Counted from the first letter of the stretch, positions 44,799-54,532 are shown. The stretch: DNA of 64,000 bases from Lachnospiraceae bacterium (GCA_022792535.1 JAAWBG010000035.1:1-64000), one strand, 5' to 3'. The notes: generated from the letters alone by a model not told the origin. Made by a program: numbers and translations.

Positions 44799-46061
44799 AT
44801 GCAGGATACAGCGATTAAGGTGACGAATGTCAGCAAAATATATAAGTTATACGATAATCCTTCCGCCCGGCTGAAGGATGCCCTGGGGCTTTCCAGAAAG
44901 CAGAATTACAGAGAACATGCGGCGCTGCATGATATTACGCTGGAGATCAAAAAAGGGGAGACAGTTGGAATTATCGGAACCAATGGTTCAGGAAAATCTA
45001 CTCTGCTTAAGATTATTACAGGGGTCGTGAATCCCTCTCAGGGAGAGGTGGAGGTGGAGGGAAGAATTTCTGCCCTGCTGGAACTGGGCGCTGGATTTAA
45101 TGATGAATATACTGGTATTGAGAATGTTTATTTACAAGGCACTATGATGGGATTTTCCAAAGAGGAGATTACACAGAAAATGGATGATATTCTGGATTTT
45201 GCAGACATTGGAGAATTTGTTCATCAGCCGGTAAAAACTTATTCCAGCGGAATGTTTGTGCGTCTTGCCTTTGCGGTGGCCATCAATATTGAACCGGAGA
45301 TTTTGATTGTAGATGAGGCATTGTCTGTGGGAGATGTATTTTTTCAATCCAAATGCTATCGAAAATTTGAGGAATTTAAGGAATTGGGAAAGACCATTCT
45401 CTTTGTGAGCCATGATTTGAGCAGTATTACAAAATATTGCGATCGGGCGGTACTGCTGAATAAAGGAATAAAGGTAATGGAGGGAACGCCAAAAGAGGCG
45501 GTAGACCGGTTTAAGATGGCTTTGGTAGAACAGGAAGAAGAGGAGCGCAGGAAGAACACGGAGCTGTGGAAGCAGGACTTGTCCAAAGGCAGATGGATGG
45601 AGAGTCTGATGGTGAATCCAGAAACCTTGGAATACGGAGATAAAAGAGCTGAGATTATAGATTTTGCTATTTTTGATAAAACGGGAAAGATTTCCAATGT
45701 GATAGAAAAGGGAGAATTCTGTACCATCAAGATGAAGGTAGAGTTTCGGGAGAGTGTGAAAGAGCCGATTTTTGCCTTTACCTTGAAAAATCTTATGGGA
45801 ATTGAGATTACGGGAACGAATACCATGCTGGAAAAACAGGAGATAGAGCCCAAGAAGCCGGGAGATATTCAGGTTATCAGCTTCACACAGCAGATGAGGC
45901 TTCAGGGAGGAGAGTATCTGCTGTCCTTAGGATGCACCGGATATGACCGGGAAGAATTTAGAGTACATCATCGTCTTTACGATGTGTGCAGCCTGAGCGT
46001 GGTTTCTGAGAAGAATACAGTGGGATATTTTGATATGGAATCTTCGGTGGAAGTGGAGTAA
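44799..46061 (+). CDS. wzt: ABC polysaccharide export ATPase with C-terminal Wzt_C-type domain
   Basis: This 421-residue ATPase drives export by the preceding permease. Walker A is GTNGSGKSTLLK near residue 62, the signature is TYSSGMFVRLAFAVA near 147, and Walker B is ILIVDEALSVGD near 168. From about residue 285 a separate beta-sandwich domain follows (KRAEIIDFAIFDKTGK through GYFDMESS). In E. coli O8/O9a systems this Wzt_C domain recognises the capped non-reducing end of the polymer. ATG 44799 gives the family start (MQDTAIKVTNVSKIYK); a TTG at 44760 with GGAAGGG before it is an alternative that adds 13 residues. Confidence 0.92.
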   Translation: MQDTAIKVTNVSKIYKLYDNPSARLKDALGLSRKQNYREHAALHDITLEIKKGETVGIIGTNGSGKSTLLKIITGVVNPSQGEVEVEGRISALLELGAGFNDEYTGIENVYLQGTMMGFSKEEITQKMDDILDFADIGEFVHQPVKTYSSGMFVRLAFAVAINIEPEILIVDEALSVGDVFFQSKCYRKFEEFKELGKTILFVSHDLSSITKYCDRAVLLNKGIKVMEGTPKEAVDRFKMALVEQEEEERRKNTELWKQDLSKGRWMESLMVNPETLEYGDKRAEIIDFAIFDKTGKISNVIEKGEFCTIKMKVEFRESVKEPIFAFTLKNLMGIEITGTNTMLEKQEIEPKKPGDIQVISFTQQMRLQGGEYLLSLGCTGYDREEFRVHHRLYDVCSLSVVSEKNTVGYFDMESSVEVE

Positions 46062-46081
46062 GAACCAGGATGGAGGAAGTT

Positions 46082-48547
46082 ATGCTGGAAAAGTTTAATG
46101 TGGTAAGGGCCAGATTTCATATAGAAAAAGAACGGATCTTGGTGCTTCAGGGATGGAAATATGGAATGGGACCAAAGGACAGGTTGAAAGCTGCGCTGGA
46201 TGGACAAGAACTTTCCTGGGAGATGAAAACTTACGATGGAATGGAAGTTCGGCAGCGGTATATGGTCTATGATCTGGGGATTGAAGAGGAATGTTATCTG
46301 TATCTTACTTTGCCCGAATCTTTGGATGGAAAAAATGAACTGACCCTCTGGGTGATAGAGAAATCAGGGGAAGGGCTGGAATCAGCAGAACATCTGGTCT
46401 ATCATGAAAAAGTTTCTAAGCTGCAAAAGATGCAAAAGGAGATGGATTTCTTTTTGGAGCAGGTAATATTGGAGAAAGATCAGTGCTATCTGAAAGGATG
46501 GGCCGCTTCTGCCCTGCCGGTTTCTGTTATCTTAAAGGGATCAGGCGGAAAGGTTTTGGAGAGCCAAGTAACCTGGCATGAACGCAGGGATGTAAATCAG
46601 ATTTATCGGGAAGTGGAAAAGCTGCCTTACAGCGGATTTGAGGCAGTCTTTCCCCACCATGGCCTTTCTGGGGTCTCCATGGAAGTGGACAATGGAGAGA
46701 GGAAAAGTGTGATAAAAGTTCCAGTGGCGTCCACCTTCTTCTTTGAAAATATGCTGGGAAACAGCTATATGGGAAAGGGAATGCGTTTTCTCCAGCGTCA
46801 TGGGTGGAAAAAGTTCTTAATTCGTACTAATCAGGCGGTGAAGCAGAAGTTCTCTCCTCAGGGAGATTATGAGGCATATCGAAAGGCGGCGGCTCCTTCT
46901 AAGGAAGAACTGGAGAAACAGCGCAGAGAGGAATTTGCAGAAGATCTTCTGTTTTCCGTTGTGGTGCCTCTTTATAAGACCCCTTTGAAATATTTAGAAA
47001 AACTGGTGGCGTCGGTACAGCAGCAGACTTACGGAAATTGGGAATTGTGTCTGTCTGATGGCAGCGGAGCAGATTCTCCCCTGGAAGAATATTTGGAAAA
47101 ATTAGAAAAGCGGGAAAAGCGGGTGAAGGTGATACGCAGCCTTAAGCCTCTTAAGATTTCGGAAAATACGAATCAGGCATTGTTGGCAGCGGCAGGGGAT
47201 TTTATTGTCTTTGCAGATCATGATGATCTGCTGACAGAAGATGCCTTGTATGAATGCAGAAAGGCGTTGCAGAAAAAACCTGAGACAGAGATGATTTATT
47301 CTGATGAAGATAAGATTTCCATGAACGGAAACCGATATTTTCAGCCTCATTTTAAATCAGATTATAATCCAGATCTATTGTGCAGTATGAACTATTTCTG
47401 TCATCTGGTGGTGGTAAAAAGGTCTCTGCTTGAGAGAACCGGAATGCTGAACAGTGAATTTGACGGGGCACAGGATTATGATTTTGTGCTGCGCTGCAGC
47501 GAACAGACAGATCAGATTTATCATATTCCGAAGGTGTTATATCACTGGAGAGCCCATGAGAATTCTACAGCAGAAAATCCAGAGAGTAAAGGGTATGCGT
47601 TCGAGGCGGGAAAGCGGGCCATCCAGGCTCACTACGACAGGCTTCAGATTCCGGCAGAGGTACAGATGGGAGAGTATCCAGGATTGTACCGGACCTTTTA
47701 CCATTGGAAGGAACAGCCTCTGATCTCGATTCTGATTCCAAACAAAGATCACACAGAGGATTTAGATCAGTGTATTCAATCCATTGAGAAGAGATCTACC
47801 TACCGAAATTATGAGTATATTATTATAGAAAACAACAGTGAACTGCCGGAGACCTTTGCGTATTACAAAAAATTAGAGGCAGAAAATGAGAAAGCCCGGG
47901 TAATCTATTGGAAGGGAACTTTTAATTATTCTGCCATCAATAATTTTGGGGCCGAAGCTGCCAGAGGGGAATACCTGCTGCTGCTAAATAATGACACTGA
48001 GATGATCAATCCGGAATGTCTCTGGGAGCTGTTAGCCCCCTGTATGCGGGAAGAGGTGGGGGTAGTTGGCGCAAGGCTTTACTATGAAGACCACACCATT
48101 CAGCACGCAGGCGTAGTGATTGGATTTGGCGGTATTGCAGGACATGCTTTTCTTGGATTTGACGGGGAAGCCAACGGGTATTTCTCCAGGATTATCTGCG
48201 CTCAGAACTACAGCGCGGTGACGGCGGCATGTATGATGACGAAAAAGTCTGTGTATCAGCAGGCAGGGGGACTGACGGAAGATCTGGTAGTTGCCTTTAA
48301 TGATATTGACTATTGCATGAAAGTCCAGGAACTTGGAAAGCTGATTGTATACAATCCTTATGCCCAGCTGTATCACTATGAGTCTAAGTCCAGAGGATTG
48401 GAGGATTCTCCTGAGAAACAAGAACGCTACTACAAAGAGATGAAATATTTTGTGACAAAATGGAAAAAGTTTATGGATCAGGGAGATCCCTATTACAATC
48501 CCAATCTGACCTTATCCAAAGCAGATTTTTCCTTAAAACAGATTTGA
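46082..48547 (+). CDS. Two-domain family 2 glycosyltransferase
   Basis: This 821-residue enzyme has a beta-rich N-terminal 200 residues and two GT2 domains. The first starts at about residue 290 (FSVVVPLYKTPLKYLEKLVA; FADHDDLLT near 378), and the second at about 546 (PLISILIPNKDHTEDLDQCI; LLLNNDTEMI near 640). It ends in a segment typical of rhamnan-synthesis-type GT2 proteins (VAFNDIDYCMKV). Two active sites in one chain suit alternating linkages in a repeat. ATG 46082 is preceded by GGAGG at 5 bp; an ATG at 46070 is also in frame. It lies between the exporter ATPase and the methyltransferase/kinase-like gene. Confidence 0.88.
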   Translation: MLEKFNVVRARFHIEKERILVLQGWKYGMGPKDRLKAALDGQELSWEMKTYDGMEVRQRYMVYDLGIEEECYLYLTLPESLDGKNELTLWVIEKSGEGLESAEHLVYHEKVSKLQKMQKEMDFFLEQVILEKDQCYLKGWAASALPVSVILKGSGGKVLESQVTWHERRDVNQIYREVEKLPYSGFEAVFPHHGLSGVSMEVDNGERKSVIKVPVASTFFFENMLGNSYMGKGMRFLQRHGWKKFLIRTNQAVKQKFSPQGDYEAYRKAAAPSKEELEKQRREEFAEDLLFSVVVPLYKTPLKYLEKLVASVQQQTYGNWELCLSDGSGADSPLEEYLEKLEKREKRVKVIRSLKPLKISENTNQALLAAAGDFIVFADHDDLLTEDALYECRKALQKKPETEMIYSDEDKISMNGNRYFQPHFKSDYNPDLLCSMNYFCHLVVVKRSLLERTGMLNSEFDGAQDYDFVLRCSEQTDQIYHIPKVLYHWRAHENSTAENPESKGYAFEAGKRAIQAHYDRLQIPAEVQMGEYPGLYRTFYHWKEQPLISILIPNKDHTEDLDQCIQSIEKRSTYRNYEYIIIENNSELPETFAYYKKLEAENEKARVIYWKGTFNYSAINNFGAEAARGEYLLLLNNDTEMINPECLWELLAPCMREEVGVVGARLYYEDHTIQHAGVVIGFGGIAGHAFLGFDGEANGYFSRIICAQNYSAVTAACMMTKKSVYQQAGGLTEDLVVAFNDIDYCMKVQELGKLIVYNPYAQLYHYESKSRGLEDSPEKQERYYKEMKYFVTKWKKFMDQGDPYYNPNLTLSKADFSLKQI

Positions 48548-48593
48548 GCAGCCGGACTGAATTGTTGTGGAAAGGTGCAGAATGGAGGATTTT

Positions 48594-50783
48594 ATGGAAA
48601 AAGTTACAGAGAAAATCGGAAATGTTCTTTTAGATACCTCCTGTTATCCAGGGGAAGATCTGTACAGCGATGGAGCGGTGGAGGATAAGATTCTGGAATT
48701 GGTGAGAAACTATCCAGAGGAGGAGTATAACCGGGTAATCGCCCAGGAGGAAGACTGGGCGGTGATGTATCATCTGGCCCATGAAAGAGGAAATATTTTA
48801 AGCTGGTATCCCTTTGAACCAGGGGCAAAGGTGCTGGAAGTAGGTTCTGGCTGCGGCGCTGTCACAGAATCGGTGACTGCTCAGGCAGCCTCTGTAACTT
48901 GTATTGATCTGTCCAAAAAGCGCAGCACCATCAACGCTCTGCGCAATCAGAAACGAGAGAATCTTAAAATCCGCGTAGGAAATTTTCAGGATATTGAGAA
49001 AAAGCTGGAAAAAGATTTTGACTATGCCACATTGATCGGAGTCTTTGAATATGGAAAAGGTTACATCGGCGGAGAAAAACCATACCATGAATTTCTCACC
49101 ACGATTATGGAACATTTAAGGCCGGGAGGAAAACTTCTGATGGCCATTGAAAACAAATTTGGATTGAAATACTGGGCAGGCTGTACCGAGGATCACACAG
49201 GGAATTTTTTTGAAGGACTGGAAGGCTATCAAGATACCGAAGGGGTGCGCACCTTCAGTAAGCCGGAGCTGGTTCAGATTTTGGAAGAATGCGGATATCA
49301 CAACTATAAATTCTATTATCCCTATCCAGATTATAAATTTCCAGTGACGATTTATTCGGATGAATCTTTGCCGAAAAAGGGAGAGTTGACCCGGAATATC
49401 TGTAATTTTGACCGAAAGCGGTTGGTGCTGATGGATGAGGAAAAGGTATTCGATCAGCTTTTGGCAGATGGATTGTTTCCACTGTACGCCAACTCCTTTT
49501 TTGTGGAGATTACCAAAGAGGATGCCGGCGCGGACGGAGAAAAAAGGGAGCAGGAGAAAATACTGTATACCAAATATTCCAGCGGACGTGCGCCTCAATA
49601 TGCCATTCAGACCCGTATGATACAGGGGGAAAAGGAAGAGATTCTTTTCTATAAAACAGCGGAATATCCCAGGGGACAGGAACATATCCAAAAAATTGCC
49701 AGAGCCAAAGAAGAATTGGAAACTCTTTGGCAGGAGAAAGGGATCTTTCAGGTAAACCAGTGCAGTCTGAAGGGAGAAAAAATCTTTTTTGAATATCTGG
49801 AAGGAATTACTCTGGAAGAAGAATTGGACAGGCTGTTGGAACAGGGTGAGAGAGAACAGGCGAGAGAGAAGATAAAAGAAGCGGTGGAGAAGATTCGACA
49901 GGCCGGAGATACCCAGCCATTCCAGATAACGCCGGAATTTCAGAAAGTTTTTGACCCAGAGCTGAAGACAGAGACGCTGGAGCAGGAGCCGGCAGTTTCG
50001 GTGGCAGATATTGACTTGATTTTTTCCAATCTGTGGATCACTAAGGACGGAACCTGGCATGTGCTGGATTATGAGTGGACCTTTTTCTTCCCAGTGCCTG
50101 TTGAGTATCTTGTGTACCGGGCCCTTCACTATTATATTGAAACTTCTCCAAAACGAAAAATATTAAATAAAGATTTAAGTTTTTATCTATCTTTTGGCAT
50201 TACCGATGAGAAGAAAGATATTTATGAGACAATGGAACGGAATTTTCAGGCTTATATCAGCGGCGGTTATGTATCAACAGGGGAGCTGTATCACAGAATG
50301 GGCAAGAAAGCCTTGACGTTAGGAGAGATTCTGAGGGAATCAGACCGGAGACGGATACAGGTTTACCTGAACTATGGACAGGGATTTTCTGAAAAAGATT
50401 CCTACTTTTTGGATCAGGGATATGAAGAAAAGGTGACAGCCCAAATTACAGTGCCCAGGGAAGCAAGGGCCCTCACCATTGATCCGGCCATCAGCGCCTG
50501 TGTTTTGCGGGACCTGGAATTATGCTGGATCAACGAAGAGGAAGAAGGGGGAAATCTTCCGGTCAAATACAGAATCAACGGATTTGAGATGAAAAAAAAC
50601 AGTTATCTATTTGACAATTCTGATCCAAAGATTATAATAGAAGAAATCCCTTCTAAAAATTGGAAAATCCAGATTTCTTATCATATCAGTCTTTTAGAGG
50701 AAGAGACGGCGAGATTACTGATGAATCAGATAAGTACCAGAGGACGGATCAAAAGGAAGGTCCGCAGGCTGGTAAAAGGATAA
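48594..50783 (+). CDS. SAM methyltransferase fused to a kinase-like domain (WbdD-like)
   Basis: The 729-residue protein begins with a class I methyltransferase domain (motif I AKVLEVGSGCGAVTESV, about residues 88-104; IGVFEYGKGY; LRPGGKLLMAIENKFG). After a linker, residues 310-510 look like a small-molecule kinase fold: LFYKTAEYP has a candidate beta-3 lysine, and DIDLIFSNLW (Asp474, Asn479) with VLDYEW (Asp492) matches the catalytic-loop and metal-binding positions with the same 5- and 13-residue spacing as protein kinases. E. coli WbdD has this order and caps O-antigen with methyl phosphate. The remaining 200 residues are of unknown type. ATG 48594 has GGAGG 5 bp upstream. Its place after wzm-wzt supports a chain-terminating role. 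Confidence 0.78.
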   Translation: MEKVTEKIGNVLLDTSCYPGEDLYSDGAVEDKILELVRNYPEEEYNRVIAQEEDWAVMYHLAHERGNILSWYPFEPGAKVLEVGSGCGAVTESVTAQAASVTCIDLSKKRSTINALRNQKRENLKIRVGNFQDIEKKLEKDFDYATLIGVFEYGKGYIGGEKPYHEFLTTIMEHLRPGGKLLMAIENKFGLKYWAGCTEDHTGNFFEGLEGYQDTEGVRTFSKPELVQILEECGYHNYKFYYPYPDYKFPVTIYSDESLPKKGELTRNICNFDRKRLVLMDEEKVFDQLLADGLFPLYANSFFVEITKEDAGADGEKREQEKILYTKYSSGRAPQYAIQTRMIQGEKEEILFYKTAEYPRGQEHIQKIARAKEELETLWQEKGIFQVNQCSLKGEKIFFEYLEGITLEEELDRLLEQGEREQAREKIKEAVEKIRQAGDTQPFQITPEFQKVFDPELKTETLEQEPAVSVADIDLIFSNLWITKDGTWHVLDYEWTFFFPVPVEYLVYRALHYYIETSPKRKILNKDLSFYLSFGITDEKKDIYETMERNFQAYISGGYVSTGELYHRMGKKALTLGEILRESDRRRIQVYLNYGQGFSEKDSYFLDQGYEEKVTAQITVPREARALTIDPAISACVLRDLELCWINEEEEGGNLPVKYRINGFEMKKNSYLFDNSDPKIIIEEIPSKNWKIQISYHISLLEEETARLLMNQISTRGRIKRKVRRLVKG

Positions 50784-50786
50784 ATT

Positions 50787-52148
50787 ATGAGAAGACGAGA
50801 ACAGTACAAACATTTATTAAACCTGGCGGCAAACGTTATAATGCTGGTTGTGGAAGGATTGATGTTTGCCTATACCTGGTATGAGATCTATCGTCCATTG
50901 ATAGATAAGGTGAACCGTCCCTGGCACAGGGGAAACTGGGCAGTGATCGGAATCTATCTGCTGATTATGTATTTTTTCACCAGAACCTTCGGCGGATATA
51001 AGATCGGATATCTGCGGATCACAGATATCTGCCTGTCTCAGGTCCTTGCGATATTCTGTACCAATGTGGTGGGGTATCTCCAGGTATGTCTGGTAGCCAA
51101 TGATTATATGCCCATTCATCCTATAGTGATGCTGACGGGAATGGAATTTCTGGTGATACTGCCAGGAGTGTATTTCGTGCGTTTTATGTATACCAGGCTC
51201 TATCCTCCCCGGAAGATGATTGTGATTTACGGAGAACATTCCCCCAGTGAATTGATTCAAAAGATTAATGCCCGAAAGGATAAATACAATGTCTGTGCTA
51301 CAGCCAGCGTCTATTTAGGATATGAAGAACTATACCGGCGGATTTTGGAATATGAGGCGGTGGTGTTGTGTGATCTTCCTACTAGAATGCGCAATCCCAT
51401 CTTAAAATTCTGTTTTGATCAGAATAAAAGAACTTATATTACGCCTAAGATATCGGATATTATACTGACTGGCACAGAACGGATTCACCTCTTTGACTCT
51501 CCGCTGATGCTTTCCAGAAACCGGGGCCTTACCATTGAACAACGGTTTATCAAGCGGAGTATGGATATTGTGCTGTCGTTGATTGCCATTGTGGTTTCAT
51601 CGCCGGTGCTGCTTTTGATCGGAGCCAGTATTAAAATTTATGACAGAGGCCCGGTATTTTATACTCAGGAGCGTCTCACCAGAGATGGAGAGAGCTTTCA
51701 GATTATCAAATTCCGCAGTATGCGGATGGATTCAGAACGGGACGGGGCTCAGCTTGCCAAAAAAGATGACGACCGGATTACGCCAGTAGGCAGAATTATC
51801 CGTCGGACTCATTTTGACGAGCTTCCTCAGATCTTTAATATCTTAAAGGGAGAAATGTCTTTTGTAGGGCCGAGACCGGAGCGGGAGATCATTGCCAAAG
51901 AGTATGAGTCTATGATCCCAGAATTCAGTTTCCGCCTGAAGGTAAAAGCAGGGTTGACAGGATATGCCCAGGTCTATGGGAAATACAACACAACTCCTTA
52001 TGATAAATTAAAACTGGATTTGACTTATATAGAAACTTATTCTGCCTGGCTGGATGTTAAGTTGATGCTTATGACCTTTAAAATTATTTTTCAGAAGGAG
52101 AATACGGAAGGGATCGACAAGGGCCAGGTGACTGCAGCAAAGCGGTGA
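50787..52148 (+). CDS. Polyprenyl-phosphate sugar-1-phosphate transferase
   Basis: This 453-residue membrane enzyme starts glycan synthesis by moving a sugar-1-phosphate to undecaprenyl phosphate. It has four N-terminal membrane helices, a CoA-binding-like middle domain, a fifth membrane segment (KRSMDIVLSLIAIVVSSPVL) and the bacterial sugar transferase domain (PF02397) with GPVFYTQERL, IIKFRSMRMDSE, RRTHFDELPQIFNILKGEMS, FVGPRPERE and KAGLTGYAQVYG. It starts 3 bp after the methyltransferase/kinase gene. It could prime the polymer for either exporter in this operon. Confidence 0.93.
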   Translation: MRRREQYKHLLNLAANVIMLVVEGLMFAYTWYEIYRPLIDKVNRPWHRGNWAVIGIYLLIMYFFTRTFGGYKIGYLRITDICLSQVLAIFCTNVVGYLQVCLVANDYMPIHPIVMLTGMEFLVILPGVYFVRFMYTRLYPPRKMIVIYGEHSPSELIQKINARKDKYNVCATASVYLGYEELYRRILEYEAVVLCDLPTRMRNPILKFCFDQNKRTYITPKISDIILTGTERIHLFDSPLMLSRNRGLTIEQRFIKRSMDIVLSLIAIVVSSPVLLLIGASIKIYDRGPVFYTQERLTRDGESFQIIKFRSMRMDSERDGAQLAKKDDDRITPVGRIIRRTHFDELPQIFNILKGEMSFVGPRPEREIIAKEYESMIPEFSFRLKVKAGLTGYAQVYGKYNTTPYDKLKLDLTYIETYSAWLDVKLMLMTFKIIFQKENTEGIDKGQVTAAKR

Positions 52149-52217
52149 TAAGAGGACACGATGGAAAAGCAATGATAGGAATATGTGAAAGTGATAGATG
52201 ACAGAAACGAGGAGCCT

Positions 52218-52964
52218 ATGGGAGAGCAGATTATGGTATCGGTGATTATGCCGGCTTATAATGCGGAACAGTATATTGCTCAGGCGGTGGAATCAGTGTT
52301 ATGCCAGGAGGTGCCTTTGGAACTTTTGATTATAAATGACTGTTCCAAAGACCAGACAGCCGAGATCCTTCGAAAGTATGAAACTGAGAAAAATGTGACA
52401 GTGATCCATAACCCAGAGAATCTTGGGGTGGCCGAGAGCCGGAATGTGGGAATTCGCCGGGCGAAGGGAAACTATATTGCTTTTCTGGATGCAGACGATT
52501 GGTGGAGCCAGGGGAAATTGAAGGCTCAGTTAGAACAGTTAGAGAGGACAGGCATGGTGTTAAGCTGTACCGGCAGGGAATTGATGAACCCAGACGGAAC
52601 CTCTCAGGGAAAAATGATCGGCGTGCCGGAGGTGATCACTTATCCTATGCTGCTTCGAACGAACAGTATTCCCTGTTCTTCCGTAGTCATGAAAACAGAG
52701 GTTGCAAGGGAGTTCTATATGTGCCATGACGAACTCCATGAAGATTATATTTTGTGGTTAAAAGTATTGAAAAAGTACGGACAGGCATGCGGCTGGAATT
52801 ATCCCGCCTTAAAATCCAGGATGAGCCAGGGAGGCAAATCTAGAAATAAATTTAAGTCGGCCCGGATGCATTTTGGTGTGTATCGTTATATGGGGATTGG
52901 GCCTTTGGCCTCCTGTTACTATTTTCTTATGTATCTGTTTCATGGCCTTCGAAAGTACATGTAG
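52218..52964 (+). CDS. Family 2 glycosyltransferase
   Basis: A 248-residue GT2 enzyme with MVSVIMPAYNAEQYIAQAVE, INDCSKDQTAEIL and the DxD-type FLDADDWWSQGKL. Several in-frame starts are possible: GTG 52185, ATG 52218 and ATG 52233. I use 52218, which follows GAGGAG closely, while 52233 has GGGAGAG at better spacing; the difference is five residues. It ends with a hydrophobic stretch (GIGPLASCYYFLMYLFHGL) that may touch the membrane. It links the sugar transferase gene to the second exporter. Confidence 0.85.
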   Translation: MGEQIMVSVIMPAYNAEQYIAQAVESVLCQEVPLELLIINDCSKDQTAEILRKYETEKNVTVIHNPENLGVAESRNVGIRRAKGNYIAFLDADDWWSQGKLKAQLEQLERTGMVLSCTGRELMNPDGTSQGKMIGVPEVITYPMLLRTNSIPCSSVVMKTEVAREFYMCHDELHEDYILWLKVLKKYGQACGWNYPALKSRMSQGGKSRNKFKSARMHFGVYRYMGIGPLASCYYFLMYLFHGLRKYM

Positions 52965-52984
52965 AAGGAAAGGTGGAGAATTGT

Positions 52985-53761
52985 ATGAAAAAAAGAGTGA
53001 AGAATTTTTTCCGCTATCGGTTTCTGCTGGAGGAATTGGTAAAAAAGGGAATTAAGTTAAAATACAGAAGATCGTATCTGGGAATTTTGTGGTCTCTGGT
53101 AGAACCATTGCTGACGATGATCGTATTGACCGTGATATTTGGAACATTATTTGGAAATAATGAAAAGACTTTTGCGGTTTATGTACTGTCAGGACGTTTG
53201 CTGTATTCTTTCTTTTCACAGTCTACTACCGCTACCTTAAGGTCTATCCGGGGAAATTCTGCAATGATAAAAAAGGTATATGTTCCAAAGTATCTCTATC
53301 CTTTGTCAAGTGTTTTGTTTAACTATGTGATATTTTTGCTGTCATTAGTTGTTTTGGCAGTGGTGTCTCTGGTATTAGGAGTATTTCCTAATGTTTATAC
53401 CCTTCAAATATTTATTCCCCTGATTCTGATTCTGGTATTTTCTTTTGGAGTGGGAATGATATTAGCGACTATCGGCGTGTTTTTCCGGGATATGGAGTAT
53501 CTTTGGAGTGTTATTCTGATGCTGGTGATGTATACCTGTGCGATTTTTTATTATCCAGATAAGCTGCTAAACAGCGGTAAAGGCTGGCTGTTGGAATTGA
53601 ATCCTTTATATGGGATTATTTCTTGTTTCCGAGATGCATTGTTTGGTGAGATGATGAATCCAAAAACATTATTGTATGTGACAGTAAGCAGCATTATTGT
53701 CTCAGTGATAGGAATTTGGATATTCTATAAGAAACAAGACGAATTTATTCTGCATATATAA
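52985..53761 (+). CDS. ABC polymer export permease (TagG-like)
   Basis: The 258-residue ABC-2 type permease has six membrane segments after the basic elbow helix LVKKGIKLKYRRSYLGILWS, and ends with LNPLYGIISCFRDALFGE. It is closer in pattern to teichoic acid exporters (TagG) than to the first permease, with which it shares only the general fold. ATG 52985 has GGTGGAG 7 bp upstream; a GTG at 52973 is in frame but lies in that site. The partner ATPase begins 12 bp downstream and glycerophosphotransferases follow, so a teichoic acid-like polymer is the likely cargo. Confidence 0.88.
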   Translation: MKKRVKNFFRYRFLLEELVKKGIKLKYRRSYLGILWSLVEPLLTMIVLTVIFGTLFGNNEKTFAVYVLSGRLLYSFFSQSTTATLRSIRGNSAMIKKVYVPKYLYPLSSVLFNYVIFLLSLVVLAVVSLVLGVFPNVYTLQIFIPLILILVFSFGVGMILATIGVFFRDMEYLWSVILMLVMYTCAIFYYPDKLLNSGKGWLLELNPLYGIISCFRDALFGEMMNPKTLLYVTVSSIIVSVIGIWIFYKKQDEFILHI

Positions 53762-53773
53762 GGAGAAAAACAG

Positions 53774-54511
53774 ATGGGAAAAGAGATTATAAAGGTAGAT
53801 CATGTAAGTATGAAGTTCAATCTCAGCCAGGAGAAAATAGACAGTATCAAGGAATATTTTATCAAGTTTCTAAAAAGAGAGATTAAATATGATGAATTCT
53901 GGGCCTTGAAAGATATCAATTTTACCATGAACAAAGGAGAACGTCTCGGAATTTTAGGATTGAATGGAGCAGGGAAGAGTACCCTGCTGAAAGTAATTGC
54001 CGGAGTCTTTAAACCTACGGAAGGGAGCGTTGCCCGCCGCGGGGTCATAGCGCCCCTGCTGGAACTAGGAGCGGGTTTTGATATGCAGTATACTGGAGCG
54101 GAGAATATTTATCTATATGGAGCGGTATTGGGATATAGTAAAAGTTTTATTGATGAGAAATTTGATGAGATTGTTGCTTTTTCTGAATTGGAGAAATTTA
54201 TCAATGTTCCTTTGAAAAATTATTCTTCTGGTATGAAAGCGAGGCTAGGGTTTTCCATTGCCACAGTTGTGGCCCCGGATATTCTGATTTTGGACGAAGT
54301 GCTTTCAGTAGGAGATGCAAAGTTCAGAAAAAAAAGCGAGCAGAAAGTAATGGATATGTTTGACAAAGGAGTAACCGTACTGTTCGTATCCCATTCTTTG
54401 GAGCAGGTGGAGCGGCTGTGTAATAAAGCGATGATTCTAGAGGGCGGGAAGATGCTGGCTTATGGAAATATTGGCGAGGTTGCTGAAAAATACAGGACAA
54501 TTATTGCATAG
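53774..54511 (+). CDS. ABC polymer export ATPase without C-terminal domain (TagH-like core)
   Basis: The 245-residue ATPase has Walker A GLNGAGKSTLLK near residue 63, the signature NYSSGMKARLGFSIA near 152, Walker B ILILDEVLSVGD near 172 and the H-loop FVSHS. It ends soon after the nucleotide-binding fold, unlike the first ATPase of the operon with its Wzt_C domain, and unlike Bacillus TagH with its long C-terminal extension. It pairs with the preceding permease. The lack of a C-terminal recognition domain suggests that export does not depend on a chain cap. Confidence 0.9.
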   Translation: MGKEIIKVDHVSMKFNLSQEKIDSIKEYFIKFLKREIKYDEFWALKDINFTMNKGERLGILGLNGAGKSTLLKVIAGVFKPTEGSVARRGVIAPLLELGAGFDMQYTGAENIYLYGAVLGYSKSFIDEKFDEIVAFSELEKFINVPLKNYSSGMKARLGFSIATVVAPDILILDEVLSVGDAKFRKKSEQKVMDMFDKGVTVLFVSHSLEQVERLCNKAMILEGGKMLAYGNIGEVAEKYRTIIA

Positions 54512-54532
54512 AAAAGATATGATGGAGATATT

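Noticed and set aside
46751-46920. Frameshift or fusion point between the N-terminal part and first GT2 domain of the two-domain glycosyltransferase
   Set aside because: The frame is continuous and such N-terminal regions are usual in long GT2 proteins.
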